Of a DNA stretch of 64,000 nt, positions 7,917-18,132 are shown piece after piece. The position numbers were made by a program, and so were the translations under genes. The DNA lies in the NCBI RefSeq assembly GCF_014490665.1, contig NZ_CP061038.1, positions 372,001 to 436,000 on the forward strand. The letters run 5' to 3'. A model generated the notes under the pieces. The model ran no database searches. It saw only the letters and a program-made list of their open reading frames with translations, and was not told the origin of the DNA. The first letter of the stretch is position 1; every line of letters begins with the position of its first letter. This stretch comes from Sphingomonas alpina. GTDB taxonomy: Bacteria > Pseudomonadota > Alphaproteobacteria > Sphingomonadales > Sphingomonadaceae.

Positions 7917-10664
7917 ATGCGCAAATCCGCGTTGCTGTTGTCCGTCGCTGCCATCGCCTTTGCCGTCCCTGCCGTTGCGCAGGATGCCGCGGCCACCCAG
8001 CAGGAAGCGCCCAGCGCAGCGCAGGAAGCGGCACCGGCCGACGACACAGCGGCCACGGACAATAGCGAGCAGGGCGACATTCTGATCACTGCGACGCGCC
8101 GCAGCGAGCGCCTCTCCGACGTGCCGATTGCGGTGTCGGCGGTCAGCCAGGAAGCGCTGCAGAATTCCGGTGCCACCGATATCCGCCAGCTCAGCCAGCT
8201 CGCCCCGTCGCTGCTCGTCTCCTCGACCGGCAGCGAAGCCAATGCCTCGGCACGTATCCGCGGCATCGGCACGGTCGGCGACAATCCCGGCCTGGAAAGC
8301 TCGGTCGCAGTGTTCATCGACGGCGTCTATCGCAGCCGTACCGGTTCGGGTCTCAATGATCTCGGCGAAGTCGACCGGATCGAAATCCTGCGCGGGCCGC
8401 AAGGCACGCTGTCGGGCCGCAACGCATCGGCCGGTACGATCAACATCATCACCAAGTCGCCCGACATGAACAAGCTCGGCGGCTATGCCGAGGCGACCTA
8501 CGGCAATTACAACAATGTCCGCGTCGCCGGTGCCATCACCGGCCCGATCAGCGAGACGCTCGGCTTCCGTATCGACGGTGTCTACAACCGCCGCGACGGT
8601 TTCTATTACGACGTCACCAACAACACCGATTACAACGACCGCAACCGCTATTTCGTGCGCGGCCAACTGCTGTTCGAGCCAAGCTCGGACCTGACTGTCC
8701 GGCTGCTCGCCGACTATACCCGTCGTAACGAAAAATGCTGCGGCGCGGTCTATGTCGATCTGCGTCAGAAGGTCGATCCGACTCCGGGTGCTCCGGGCGA
8801 CTATGCGGTTTCGCCGAATAACCCGATCGTCGATATCATGAAGAGCATGGGCGCGGTCTTCCCAAGCGCGGGCGATCCCTATAATCGCCGCATCGCCAAT
8901 ACGCCGGGCCGCGCATACAGTAATGTGACCAAGGATTACGGCGGCTCGGCGCAGATCGACTATAATCTCGGTGGTGCCTCGCTGACCTCGATCACCGCGT
9001 ACCGTGAGTACAAATCGGGCGGCGCGTCGGACATCGATTACGGCAATCTCGACATTGGTTATCGCGCCGATGACGGCAACAACTATCGTCAGTTCCACAC
9101 CTTCACGCAGGAACTGCGCCTGAATGGCGAAGCGCTGAGCGGCAAGCTCAACTGGCTGGTTGGCGGCTATTATTCGCGCGAAGATTTGCAGGTGGTCGAC
9201 AATCTTCAGTTCGGTTCGCAGTTCGGCGCCTTTGCTGCCTGCCGCGCCGTGGCGAGCATCAATCCGTCGGCCGCGCTGCGCAACCCGAACGCTCCAGGCT
9301 GCCTCAGCCCGATCGGCATCGGTGCCGTCAATGGGGCGCTCGGCGCCGCTGCCCCGGTCGTTATCGGTGCGCTCAACCGCCTGAGCACGCTCAACAATCT
9401 GGGCAGCACGCGCGATGTGTATAACCAGAACAGCGAGAATTACGCCTTCTTCACGCACAATATCTTCAAGATCACTGACCGGCTGAGCTTCACCGGCGGC
9501 CTGCGTTACACGCATGAGCGGAAGAATTTCGACGCGACCTTCAATAACAACAACACGGTCTGCACCGCGCAGCAGGCAGCACTGGCGCCGTATCTGACCA
9601 ATGCACAGCTTGCCAGCACCGCTGCTGCGCTGCTGACGCTGACCTGCACGGGCAATTCCAGCTCGACGCTCAATGGTAAGTCGATCAACAACCGGCTGAG
9701 CGAAGGTGAATTCACCGGCACCGCCGTCATCTCGTACAAGCCGATCGACGACCTGCTGGTCTATGGTTCATATTCGCGCGGCTACAAGGCGGGCGGCTAT
9801 AACCTCGATCGTTCGGATCTGGGGCTTGCCTATCTGCCGAGCACCACGGCCTCGCCAAATGCCGCGCAGCTGCGCTTCGATCCGGAAACGGTCAACGCGT
9901 TCGAAATCGGCTTCAAGTACAAGTCGCGTCAGTTCAGCCTGAACGTCGCCGGCTTCCGTCAGGAATTCAGTAACTTCCAGCTGAACACCTTCAACGGCAC
10001 CAACTATGTGGTGCAGAATATCGGATCGTGCAGCACCAGCCTGAACGGTGCCGATCGCGATGCAAGCGCCACCACCGGCGCGTGCACCGGCAAGGTGAAG
10101 CATGGCGTCGTGTCGCAGGGTGTCGAAATTGAGGCGGGCCTCTATCCGGCGCGCAACTTTGCGGTGAATTTGGGCTACAGCTTCACTGACACCAAATATC
10201 AGAAGAACCTGGTCGGCAGCGAGGCGGGCGAGGCACTTGACCCCGCCCTGTTCCTGCTGTCGGGCCAGCAGCTGTCGAATGCGCCGCGCCATGTCGTGAC
10301 CGGGTCGGCCAGCTGGACGCCGGACATCGGCGACACCGGCCTGAGCGCGCTGTTCTATGTCGATGGCCGTATGACCAGCGACTATAACACCGGCTCCGAC
10401 CTGTTCGTCGAGAAGGAGCAGGACGGCTTCTTCCTGCTCAACGCCCGTGTCGGTCTGCGCGGCAAGGACAAGAGCTGGAGCATCGAGGCCTGGGCGCAGA
10501 ACCTGCTCGACACGCAATATACCCAGGTCGCGTTCAACGCACCGTTCCAGGGCGCCGGCTCGATCGGTCAGGTGCAGGCCTTTGGCGGTGTCGGCAACCA
10601 GGTCTTCTCGGCTTTCCTCGGTGAGCCGCGTACCTATGGCCTGACGCTGCGCACGCGCTTCTGA
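7917..10664 (+). CDS. TonB-dependent outer-membrane receptor
   Basis: A 915-residue receptor. It has a signal peptide (MRKSALLLSVAAIAFAVPAVA), an Ala/Gln-rich linker, and a TonB-box-like ILITATRRSERLSDVPIAVS. The plug domain (VDRIEILRGPQGTLSGRNASAG) is followed by a long 22-strand-type barrel ending in Phe (LRTRF). Such receptors import siderophores, sugars or other large molecules using TonB energy. The plug signature and lack of an N-terminal STN domain fit the large sphingomonad receptor family, whose ligands are mostly unknown. AGGAGA lies upstream of the ATG; a strong terminator follows. Confidence 0.95.
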   Translation: MRKSALLLSVAAIAFAVPAVAQDAAATQQEAPSAAQEAAPADDTAATDNSEQGDILITATRRSERLSDVPIAVSAVSQEALQNSGATDIRQLSQLAPSLLVSSTGSEANASARIRGIGTVGDNPGLESSVAVFIDGVYRSRTGSGLNDLGEVDRIEILRGPQGTLSGRNASAGTINIITKSPDMNKLGGYAEATYGNYNNVRVAGAITGPISETLGFRIDGVYNRRDGFYYDVTNNTDYNDRNRYFVRGQLLFEPSSDLTVRLLADYTRRNEKCCGAVYVDLRQKVDPTPGAPGDYAVSPNNPIVDIMKSMGAVFPSAGDPYNRRIANTPGRAYSNVTKDYGGSAQIDYNLGGASLTSITAYREYKSGGASDIDYGNLDIGYRADDGNNYRQFHTFTQELRLNGEALSGKLNWLVGGYYSREDLQVVDNLQFGSQFGAFAACRAVASINPSAALRNPNAPGCLSPIGIGAVNGALGAAAPVVIGALNRLSTLNNLGSTRDVYNQNSENYAFFTHNIFKITDRLSFTGGLRYTHERKNFDATFNNNNTVCTAQQAALAPYLTNAQLASTAAALLTLTCTGNSSSTLNGKSINNRLSEGEFTGTAVISYKPIDDLLVYGSYSRGYKAGGYNLDRSDLGLAYLPSTTASPNAAQLRFDPETVNAFEIGFKYKSRQFSLNVAGFRQEFSNFQLNTFNGTNYVVQNIGSCSTSLNGADRDASATTGACTGKVKHGVVSQGVEIEAGLYPARNFAVNLGYSFTDTKYQKNLVGSEAGEALDPALFLLSGQQLSNAPRHVVTGSASWTPDIGDTGLSALFYVDGRMTSDYNTGSDLFVEKEQDGFFLLNARVGLRGKDKSWSIEAWAQNLLDTQYTQVAFNAPFQGAGSIGQVQAFGGVGNQVFSAFLGEPRTYGLTLRTRF

Positions 10665-10685
10665 TCGCCTGATTTCGTTACGCTG

Positions 10686-10725
10686 CGGCCCGTTTCCCTG
10701 TTGGGGAGCGGGCCGTTGTCGTTTT
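10686..10725 (+). terminator. Rho-independent terminator after the TonB receptor gene
   Basis: CGGCCCG (10686-10692) pairs with CGGGCCG (10709-10715), with further pairing inside the loop, followed by TTGTCGTTTT. Confidence 0.8.
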
Positions 10726-10842
10726 CGGACCGCACAGCCCAACCGGGGATTCAGGGGCTACTTTTTGTCGCCCCCGGGATTGCGTTGCCGGACTTAAACA
10801 GGGAGAAATGCGGCGTTTTTCGACAATCCAAGGGAATTCTTC

Positions 10843-12501
10843 GTGATCGTCAGGCTCCTTGCGCTTGCCCTCGCCGCCGCTCCCACTTCCGCCGCGCTGG
10901 CTGCGCAAGAGACTCCCGGGCGCGACAAGGCACCGGCCGGTTCCCCAACCGCCTCCAACGCCGACAAGATGAAGAGCGAAGCGGAGGCCGCCTGGGCCAA
11001 TGCACCGGTGGCCGAAACCGAGACGACTCACCGCGACGCAGTGACCATTAATGGCCGCCGTTATGGCTATACCGCCTCGGCCGGAACGCTGACGATCCGC
11101 GATATCGAGGGTAAGCCGACCGCCTCGATGTTCTACACCGCCTACACGCTTGACGGCGTGAAGCCGGGGACCAAGCGGCCAGTCACGTTCCTCTATAATG
11201 GCGGGCCAGGCAGCCCGTCCTTCTGGCTGCGGATGGGATCGTTCGCGCCGATCCGGCTGCGCACCACCAATCCCGAATTCATCCGGCCCGCGCCCTATGA
11301 CGTCGGGCCCAATCCGGATTCGCTGCTCGACAAGACCGACCTTGTTTTCCTCGACGCGATCGGCACCGGCTATTCGCGCCCGCTCGGTGATATGAAGCCC
11401 GCGCAATTCTACGGCGTCGATGAGGATGTCGATGCCTTTGCCAAGGGCATCCTGCGCTATGTCACCAAATATGGCCGCTGGATGAGCCCGAAATTCCTGC
11501 TCGGCGAAAGCTATGGGACGCTGCGGTCCGGCGCGCTTGCCTATCAGCTGCAGGATCGCGGCATGGCGCTCAACGGCGTCGTGCTTTTGTCGTCGATCAT
11601 GAATTATGGCTATCGCCAGCCCGGGCTCGACCAAGTCTATCTGAATTATTTTCCCAGCTACGCTGCGACGGCCTGGTACCATAACCGGGTGCAGAACCGG
11701 CCGGTGGACGTCGCCACGATCGTTGCCGAGGCGCGGGAGTTTGCCAACGGGCCCTATATGTCGGCCTTGGCCAAGGGACAGTTGATCCCGGATGCGGAGC
11801 GCGATCAGGTCGCCAATCGGATGAGTCAGCTGATTGGCCTGTCGCCCGAATTCATCAAGCGCGCCAACCTCCGGATCGATCTGCCGCGGTTCCAGAAGGA
11901 ATTGCTGCGCAGCGACGCGCGCACCGTTGGCCGGTTCGATTCACGCTATACCGGTATCGACACCGATGCGGCAGGCGAACGGCCCGAAACGGACGCGTCG
12001 TCCGATGCGATCTCCGGCGCGTATATCGCCTCGTTCAACGATTATGTGTCGACCACACTCGGCTACAAGACTGACCTGCCGTACCGGCTTTCCGCGCGCG
12101 ATGCGGCGGGCTTCACATGGAACTGGAAGCATGATGCGCCCGGGCGCGGTCAGGGTCAGAGCCAGAACAATCCCAACACTGCGATCGATCTGGCGGCGGC
12201 GATGCGCGCCAACCCGTATCTGAAAGTGCTGTCGATGAACGGCTATTATGACATGGCGACGCCGTTTTTCGGCACCGAAAACGATCTGGGCCATATGATG
12301 CTGGAACGGTCGCAGCAGGCGAATCTGCAGTTCACCTATTACCCGGCGGGCCATATGACCTATCTGAATCCGGAGGCGCTGCGCCGGATGAAGGCCGATC
12401 TGGCTCACTGGTACGACGATGCGCTCAGCGATGCGCTCTCGGCGACCCCACCCGTTCCGCCGTCTGGCAACTCCGCGCGATTGGGGCAGGCGCCGAACTG
12501 A
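10843..12501 (+). CDS. S10-family serine carboxypeptidase-like protein
   Basis: A 552-residue exported peptidase with a signal peptide (VIVRLLALALAAAPTSAALA). The S10 triad is visible: Ser in LLGESYGTLRSG, Asp in NGYYDMATPFFG, His in YPAGHMTYL. The oxyanion-region motif YNGGPGSPSFWL is also present. Proteins of this group remove C-terminal residues; in sphingomonads they often sit beside TonB receptors, as here, which suggests processing of imported peptides. The start is GTG with AAGGGA seven bases upstream. The C-terminal 15-20 residues are Pro/Ser-rich. Confidence 0.9.
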   Translation: MIVRLLALALAAAPTSAALAAQETPGRDKAPAGSPTASNADKMKSEAEAAWANAPVAETETTHRDAVTINGRRYGYTASAGTLTIRDIEGKPTASMFYTAYTLDGVKPGTKRPVTFLYNGGPGSPSFWLRMGSFAPIRLRTTNPEFIRPAPYDVGPNPDSLLDKTDLVFLDAIGTGYSRPLGDMKPAQFYGVDEDVDAFAKGILRYVTKYGRWMSPKFLLGESYGTLRSGALAYQLQDRGMALNGVVLLSSIMNYGYRQPGLDQVYLNYFPSYAATAWYHNRVQNRPVDVATIVAEAREFANGPYMSALAKGQLIPDAERDQVANRMSQLIGLSPEFIKRANLRIDLPRFQKELLRSDARTVGRFDSRYTGIDTDAAGERPETDASSDAISGAYIASFNDYVSTTLGYKTDLPYRLSARDAAGFTWNWKHDAPGRGQGQSQNNPNTAIDLAAAMRANPYLKVLSMNGYYDMATPFFGTENDLGHMMLERSQQANLQFTYYPAGHMTYLNPEALRRMKADLAHWYDDALSDALSATPPVPPSGNSARLGQAPN

Positions 12502-12548
12502 ACTGGTGTCGTTAACGGATAGGGTGATCAACTCTGCTCCAAGCCGCT

Positions 12549-14084
12549 TCAGTCCGCGGCAATCGGGCCCTTTGGCGCGGACGGCCGGCGCGTCAGCCAT
12601 ACGGTGCCGATCAGTGCCACGCACAGCCAGGCGGAGACCCGGAACAGATCGGTCGAGGCAAGCAGATACGCCTGGCCGACCATCTGGCGGGTGATCGCCG
12701 CCGTCGCCTGCAGATCGGTAAAGCCGAGCCGCTCCAGCGCGGCATGTGCCATCTGAAAGGGAGATGCGCTGCCCACCGCGTCGGACAAATGGCTCTGATG
12801 CATTGCTTCGCGCCGATCCCACATCGTGGTGGTGATCGAAGCCGCGAAGCTGCCTGCGGTGATGCGCGCGAAATTGACGATGCCGGTGGCCGACGGCATC
12901 CGCTCCGGCGGGATACCGTCGAGCGAGATCGTCACCATCGACAGGAAGAAGGTGCTCATCGCCACACCCTGCACCAGCATCGGCAGCACGAGATCCCAGG
13001 TGCTTGCGCTCGTGTTCAGATTGGAGCGCATGAAATAGGATAGGGCAAAGGCGATGAAGGAAATCGTTGCCAGTATTCGTGCATCGACCTTGCCCGATGC
13101 GCGCGCGACGAACGGCGTCAGGAGCACCGCAACCACACCGCTGGGCGCTGCGACCAGGCCGGCCCAAGTCGCGGTGTAGCTGAGCTGAGTCTGGAGCCAG
13201 AGCGGCAGGATCAGCGTGTTGGCGAAGAACACCGCATAGCCAAGGCAGAAGGCGACCGAGCCGAAGGCGAAGTTGCGATGCTTGAACAGCGACAGGTCGA
13301 CGGTCGGGTTGGCGTCGGTCATTTCCCAGATCACCCAGGCGATGAAACCGATCACCGCCACCACGGTCATCACGACGATCCGGGTGGAATTGAACCAGTC
13401 GTCATTCTTGCCCAAATCGAGCATCATCTGCAGCGCACCGACCCACAGCACGAGCAGGACCAGGCCGACCTGGTCGATCGGAAGCTTGCGCGTCGCCGTC
13501 TCGCGCGAGCGCAGGCCGCGCCAGCAGATCAGGGCGCAGAAAATGCCCACCGGCACGTTGATCAGGAAGATCCAGCTCCAGTGATAATTGTCGGAGATAT
13601 AGCCGCCGAGGATCGGCCCCATGATCGGGCCGACCAAGGTGGTGATCGACCAGACGCCGAGTGCGGTGGAGCGTTTGTCCGACGGAAAGATCGAGATCAG
13701 CAGGGCCTGGCTGCCCGGGATCATCGGCCCCGAGACGGCACCCTGCAGAATCCGGAAACCGATCAGTGAGGGCAGGTCCCAGGCGATGCCGCACAGCAGG
13801 GATGCGATGGTGAACAATATGACCGAGGTGCAGAAGGTCTTCACCACCCCGAACCGGCCCATCAGCCAGCCGGTCAGCGGCACCGCCACGCCGTTGGCCA
13901 CGGCGAACGCCGTGACCACCCAGGTCGAATTGTCGCTGCTGACGCCGAGATTGCCGGCGATCGTCGGCAGGGAGACATTGGCGATGGTCGAATCCAGCAC
14001 CTGCATGAAGGTGCCGAGCGCCAGCGCGAATGCGGTGAGGGCCAGCGCGCCGCCCCTGAGCGGCGCAGGGACGGCGGCGGACAT
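12549..14084 (-). CDS. emrB: EmrB-type MFS drug-efflux permease (DHA2 family)
   Basis: A 511-residue, 14-helix proton-drug antiporter of the inner membrane. Family motifs include FMQVLDSTIANVSLPTIAG in helix 1, STWVVTAFAVANGVAVPLTG, GRFGVVKTF and WSITTLVGPIMGPILGGYIS (motif C region). It is the last gene of a marR-OMF-emrA-emrB operon; its ATG overlaps the emrA stop codon by one base (TGATG). It should work with EmrA and the outer-membrane channel to expel hydrophobic compounds. Confidence 0.93.
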   Translation of the reverse strand: MSAAVPAPLRGGALALTAFALALGTFMQVLDSTIANVSLPTIAGNLGVSSDNSTWVVTAFAVANGVAVPLTGWLMGRFGVVKTFCTSVILFTIASLLCGIAWDLPSLIGFRILQGAVSGPMIPGSQALLISIFPSDKRSTALGVWSITTLVGPIMGPILGGYISDNYHWSWIFLINVPVGIFCALICWRGLRSRETATRKLPIDQVGLVLLVLWVGALQMMLDLGKNDDWFNSTRIVVMTVVAVIGFIAWVIWEMTDANPTVDLSLFKHRNFAFGSVAFCLGYAVFFANTLILPLWLQTQLSYTATWAGLVAAPSGVVAVLLTPFVARASGKVDARILATISFIAFALSYFMRSNLNTSASTWDLVLPMLVQGVAMSTFFLSMVTISLDGIPPERMPSATGIVNFARITAGSFAASITTTMWDRREAMHQSHLSDAVGSASPFQMAHAALERLGFTDLQATAAITRQMVGQAYLLASTDLFRVSAWLCVALIGTVWLTRRPSAPKGPIAAD

Positions 14085-15268
14085 CAGCGATTGGCCGCGA
14101 TGATCTGCGCAATCCGCGCTTCCACCTTGGGATCGGCTCCGTCCGTTTCGATGCCCTGATAGGCCTGGCGGGCCGGGGCGCCGATGCGCGTGCCGGACGT
14201 GTCGCTGGTGTCGACCGTCGCGTTGACCGACAGGCCGACGCGCAGCGGGTTGGCGCGCAGTTCAGCGCTGTTGAGCGCAATACGTACCGGCAAACGCTGC
14301 ACGATCTTGATCCAGTTGCCGCTGGCATTTTGCGGCGGGAGCAGCGCGAAGGCATTGCCGCTTCCGGCGGCCAGGCCAATGACATGGCCGTGATAGACGG
14401 TGCTGCTGCCATACATGTCGGCGGTCACCGTCACCTTCTGGCCCAGGCGGATATCCTGCAGCTGTGTTTCGCGGAAATTGGCGTCGACCCATACCCGGTC
14501 GAGCGGCACCACTGCCATCAGCGGCGTACCCGCCGCGACTTGCTGGCCGAGCTGAACAGTGCGCTGTGCGATCACGCCGTCGATCGGCGCGACGATATGC
14601 ATATGGCTGCGCGTGATCGCGGCACGGCGATACGCGGCAATGGCGGCGAGTACCGCCGGGTTGTTCGAGACGGTCGTGCCCTGCACTCCGGTCCGCGATT
14701 GCGCCTCCTGGCTCCGGGCAAGCGCAAGCGTGGCGGTTGCGACCTTCACGGCGTCCCCGGCGTGGCTCAATTCTTCGCCCGACACGGCGCCTTCGGCCGC
14801 CGCGCCGCGGCGGCGGGAAAGGTCGTTGCGCGCGCGCGCCAGTTCAGCTTCGGCCTGGACGACCGCCGCGCCGGTTTCATTGAGTTTCGAGAAATCCGAC
14901 CGGGTCGAACGCACCGTTCGCGCCAGCTCGGCGGCGGCAGACGCCAGCCCGACATCGGCCGTCGCCGGGTCGAGGTCGAGCAACGGCTCGCCGGCACGCA
15001 CCGTTTGCGTATTGTCGGCACGGACCGCCAGAATCATGCCTGGATCGCGTGCCGTGATCGACACCACGTCGCCCGCGACATATGCGTCGTCGGTTTCCTC
15101 CGACGGCTTGGCGAGCAGGAAATGGAACACGCCCCACACGATCGCGGCAATGGCGATCAGTGCAGCCAGGACGGTCAGCGCCCTGCGCCGCAGCCTGGGA
15201 TTACCGCGCACGGGAACGACCGGCGTTTCGGAAGCGTCGGAGGCTTCGACCTTTTCGATATAGCTCAT
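14084..15268 (-). CDS. emrA: EmrA/HlyD-type membrane-fusion protein
   Basis: A 394-residue periplasmic adaptor: a single N-terminal membrane helix (LTVLAALIAIAAIVWGVFHF), a biotinyl-lipoyl-like half, a coiled-coil hairpin rich in Ala/Glu/Arg, and the second lipoyl half (SHMHIVAPIDGVIAQRTVQL). It bridges EmrB to the outer-membrane channel. It overlaps the upstream OMF gene by four bases (ATGA), indicating translational coupling. Confidence 0.93.
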   Translation of the reverse strand: MSYIEKVEASDASETPVVPVRGNPRLRRRALTVLAALIAIAAIVWGVFHFLLAKPSEETDDAYVAGDVVSITARDPGMILAVRADNTQTVRAGEPLLDLDPATADVGLASAAAELARTVRSTRSDFSKLNETGAAVVQAEAELARARNDLSRRRGAAAEGAVSGEELSHAGDAVKVATATLALARSQEAQSRTGVQGTTVSNNPAVLAAIAAYRRAAITRSHMHIVAPIDGVIAQRTVQLGQQVAAGTPLMAVVPLDRVWVDANFRETQLQDIRLGQKVTVTADMYGSSTVYHGHVIGLAAGSGNAFALLPPQNASGNWIKIVQRLPVRIALNSAELRANPLRVGLSVNATVDTSDTSGTRIGAPARQAYQGIETDGADPKVEARIAQIIAANR

Positions 15269-16668
15269 TTCATGTCCTTCGGATCGAAGCCGCCGCCCAG
15301 CGCCAGGACCAGCGCGACGCGCTGGCTGGCGGCATCGGCCGCGAGATTGGCATCGGCTTGCTGCGCGTCGAGCAGCCGCACATCATTGTCGACAAGGCCA
15401 AGCCGGGATTCGAGCCCGCTCGACACGCGGATCGTGTTCAGGCGGCCGGTCTCGGCAAAACCGCGCACCACCTGGGTCTGGCGTGCGCGATCGGCGGTGA
15501 GGCTCTGCACCCGAGTCAGCGCATCGGCGGTCTCGCGGACCGCGCCGACCACCTTTTCATTGTAATCGGCAATGGCGAGATCGACCCCCGCGGTCGCGTC
15601 GGCGAGACCGGCCTTCAGTCGGCCATTGTCGAAGATCGGCAAATGGATCGCGGCGCCGGCGCCCGCCGTGCCGGCATCGGAGGTGAAGAAATTGCCGATG
15701 CCGATCGCTTGCAGCCCGACCAGCGCCGACAAATTGATATCGGGATAGAAAGCGCGGCGCGCAGCGAGCCGTCCTTGTCCCGCCGCGTCGATCCGCGCCA
15801 GTGCCGCGGCGACATCCGCCCGGCGCGCGAGCAGATCGGCCGGGATGGTCGCGGGCAAGGGCAGGGCGGTGTCGAGTTTCAGCGCCGTCGGGGCGATCGT
15901 CGCGGGATAATCCGCGCCGCGCCCGGCCAGCGCGGCCAGCGCATTGGCTGCCAGTGCGCGCTGCGCGGTTGCGCGCACCAGCGCTTGCTGCGCCTGGGCC
16001 AGCAATGTTTCCGCTGCCTGGGAATCAAGCTCGCTCGCCAGCTTGTTGCGGATACGACTCCGGACCAGCCGCAACGAATCTTCGCGGGTCGCGATCGTGC
16101 GCTGCGCAATCGCCGCCAATCGTTCGGCGCGCGCCGCTTCGATATACGTCTGTACGACGGATCCGGCGAGTGCGAGGCGTGCCGCGGTCGCATCCAGCAA
16201 TGCAGCGCGAGTAGAAGCCCGCGCGCCGGCGATCACCGCCTTTTGCCGGCCGAACAGATCGAGGTTCCAGTTCAATCCGGCTTGCGCCTGGCCGAGAAAG
16301 CGGGTGGTGCCGGCGAAGGGCGGCGGGATTTCATACTGGCCGCTGAGCCGGGAATATTGGGCCGATGCGTCAAAGGCTGCGTTGGGGCCGTTATCCGCGC
16401 GGCTGTTCGCCAGGATCGCGCTTGCCTGGCGGACGCGGGCCAGCGCCGCTTCCAGCGAGGGATTGCCGGCCTGTGCGTCGGCGACGAGGCGGTCGAGCTG
16501 CGGATCGCCGAATGAGCGCCACCAATCATCCGCAATCGCCGGGGCCCGGGCAGCACCAGAAAGTCCGAGCGAAGCATCGTTGATTGGAGAAAGTTCGGGC
16601 CGGGACGCGGGTATCGCGCAACCCGCAAGCAGCGCGGCGCTTGCGAGAGCGAAGCCGGTCAAGCGCAT
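15265..16668 (-). CDS. NodT-family outer-membrane efflux lipoprotein
   Basis: A 467-residue TolC-like channel with a lipoprotein signal (MRLTGFALASAALLAGC) and two OEP repeats. Typical motifs are WWRSFGDPQLDRLVADAQAG and LLARRADVAAALARIDAAGQ. It supplies the outer-membrane part of the EmrAB pump. The start overlaps the end of the marR gene by ten bases, and the stop overlaps the emrA start. Confidence 0.92.
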   Translation of the reverse strand: MRLTGFALASAALLAGCAIPASRPELSPINDASLGLSGAARAPAIADDWWRSFGDPQLDRLVADAQAGNPSLEAALARVRQASAILANSRADNGPNAAFDASAQYSRLSGQYEIPPPFAGTTRFLGQAQAGLNWNLDLFGRQKAVIAGARASTRAALLDATAARLALAGSVVQTYIEAARAERLAAIAQRTIATREDSLRLVRSRIRNKLASELDSQAAETLLAQAQQALVRATAQRALAANALAALAGRGADYPATIAPTALKLDTALPLPATIPADLLARRADVAAALARIDAAGQGRLAARRAFYPDINLSALVGLQAIGIGNFFTSDAGTAGAGAAIHLPIFDNGRLKAGLADATAGVDLAIADYNEKVVGAVRETADALTRVQSLTADRARQTQVVRGFAETGRLNTIRVSSGLESRLGLVDNDVRLLDAQQADANLAADAASQRVALVLALGGGFDPKDMK

Positions 16669-17129
16669 GGCTCGTCTCCCACAGCGGTTTCGAGCGACGT
16701 GCGTAGCCGCTGGAGATAACCGATCAGCCGGGTCGCATCATCGGGTGACCAGTCCGCGAGCCAGCCGTTCCAGAGCGTCAGGACGCGCAGCATGCAGCGT
16801 CGCGCGATCTCTTCGCCCTGAACCGTCACGCGCAGATTGATGACACGGCGATCCTCGGCATCTCGATCGCGAATGACCAGGCCCCGCTCTTCCAGCGTAT
16901 CAATCAGGCGTGTCGTGGCGCCTTTGTCATGCCCCAGGTCATGCGCCAGTGCACGGCATGTGAGACCCCGGCCGTACAGGATGGAAACAAGCGCGCTCCA
17001 CTGGAGATAAGAAACATCTTCTCCGACAAAGGCGGGCTCGAGCCCTTTCAATGTGATCTGATAAACCTGCTTTGCCAGATAGCCGACCGAGATATCCGGA
17101 GAGTAGTTTTCCGCGGTGTAAAACGACAC
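16659..17129 (-). CDS. MarR-family transcriptional regulator
   Basis: A 156-residue winged-helix regulator, first gene of the EmrAB efflux operon it most likely represses. Visible are the recognition helix region LTCRALAHDLGHDKGATTRL, the wing VIRDRDAEDRRVINLRVT, and the C-terminal dimerisation helix. I prefer the GTG at 17129 because an upstream TTG (17189) would put the operator-like palindrome at 17133-17161 inside the coding region, and the residues in between do not look like MarR. Ligand unknown. Confidence 0.88.
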   Translation of the reverse strand: MSFYTAENYSPDISVGYLAKQVYQITLKGLEPAFVGEDVSYLQWSALVSILYGRGLTCRALAHDLGHDKGATTRLIDTLEERGLVIRDRDAEDRRVINLRVTVQGEEIARRCMLRVLTLWNGWLADWSPDDATRLIGYLQRLRTSLETAVGDEPCA

Positions 17130-17132
17130 GTT

Positions 17133-17161
17133 GTTGCCCCAGCAATGGTTGCTGCGGCAAC
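17133..17161. promoter_or_regulatory. Palindrome upstream of marR, likely operator
   Basis: GTTGCCCCAGCAA (17133-17145) and TTGCTGCGGCAAC (17149-17161) are inverted copies with one mismatch around TGG. Length, symmetry and position just upstream of the marR start fit a MarR autorepression site. Confidence 0.65.
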
Positions 17162-17295
17162 TAATATGGTCGAGGGCAGCCCCGTTCAAGGGTTTGGGCG
17201 TTAAAAAATCGCCGCGATGCGGCTCGATTCAATATCAGGGCATTTTGTTCGCATATTCCGGAGCATGCGTTCGCACGATTGGCGGGGTGGCATGA

Positions 17296-18132
17296 TCAGC
17301 CTGCGGCCGGCGCCATCTCCTGGCCCTGGCGGTACATGCGCTCCGGCTTCATACCGGCCGATTGCCCGCCGTCGATCGGCAGGACAGCGCCGGTGACGAA
17401 GCTGCTGTGATCCGATCCGAGCCAGAGCACCGCCTGTGCAACCTCTTCGGCTGCGCCAAGCCGGCGCATCGGCGTCGCCAGCGCCGCCTGGCGCTGTGCC
17501 TGTTCGCCGGCGGCTTCCAGATGATGAGTGAGGATCGGCCCGGGCGCGAGTATGTTCACGCGGATGCTGTGATCGGCGTAATCAAGTGCCGCAACCTTGC
17601 TGAGCGCGATGATGCCCGCCTTGCCGGTGACATATCCCGCCAGATTGGCGACCCCCTGGACCCCGGCAAGCGAGGCCATGTTGACGATCGAACCGCCGCC
17701 GCTCGCGAGCATCGCCGGCACCTGATATTTCATGCCGAGAAAAGTGCCGCGGATATTGGTGCGGATCGCGCGGTCGAACTCGTCGATGCTCATCTCGGCG
17801 AGCGGCTTCGGTATCGAAGCGTCGGTCGCATTGTTGAACGCGATATCGAGCCGCCCGAAATGGTCGAGCACAGCCTTGATCAAGCGCTCGACCGACCGCT
17901 CGTCGCCGACATCGACTGGCAGGAAGCGTGCTTCGTGCCCTTCGATTTCGATCTCCCGGGCCACGGTTTGCAGGGCCTGTTCATCCCTCGCTCCGAGCAT
18001 CACGCGCGCGCCCGCCCGCGCCAGCACCCGGGCGGTCACCGCGCCGATTCCACGGCTCGCGCCGATCAGCAGCGCCACCTTACCGTCGAGCAGGCGGGGC
18101 AGATCATCATTGGGCATAGGCAAATTTCGCAT
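17296..18132 (-). CDS. Short-chain dehydrogenase/reductase
   Basis: A 278-residue NAD(P)-dependent classical SDR. The cofactor motif is GASRGIG, followed by an NNAT variant of the usual NNAG; the catalytic motif is YVTGK with an upstream Ser (IVNMASLAG). The C-terminal part (GAVLPIDGGQSAG) is standard. The substrate is unknown. GGAG lies seven bases before the ATG at 18132. A short inverted repeat TATAC-AATTA-GTATA lies about 20 bp upstream and could be an operator. It separates the two efflux operons and is divergent from the RND operon. Confidence 0.88.
   Translation of the reverse strand: MRNLPMPNDDLPRLLDGKVALLIGASRGIGAVTARVLARAGARVMLGARDEQALQTVAREIEIEGHEARFLPVDVGDERSVERLIKAVLDHFGRLDIAFNNATDASIPKPLAEMSIDEFDRAIRTNIRGTFLGMKYQVPAMLASGGGSIVNMASLAGVQGVANLAGYVTGKAGIIALSKVAALDYADHSIRVNILAPGPILTHHLEAAGEQAQRQAALATPMRRLGAAEEVAQAVLWLGSDHSSFVTGAVLPIDGGQSAGMKPERMYRQGQEMAPAAG

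Noticed and set aside
7758..9515. A 585-codon open frame antisense to the TonB receptor gene.
   Set aside because: The receptor frame is clearly real; the antisense product has shadow-like composition with no motif.
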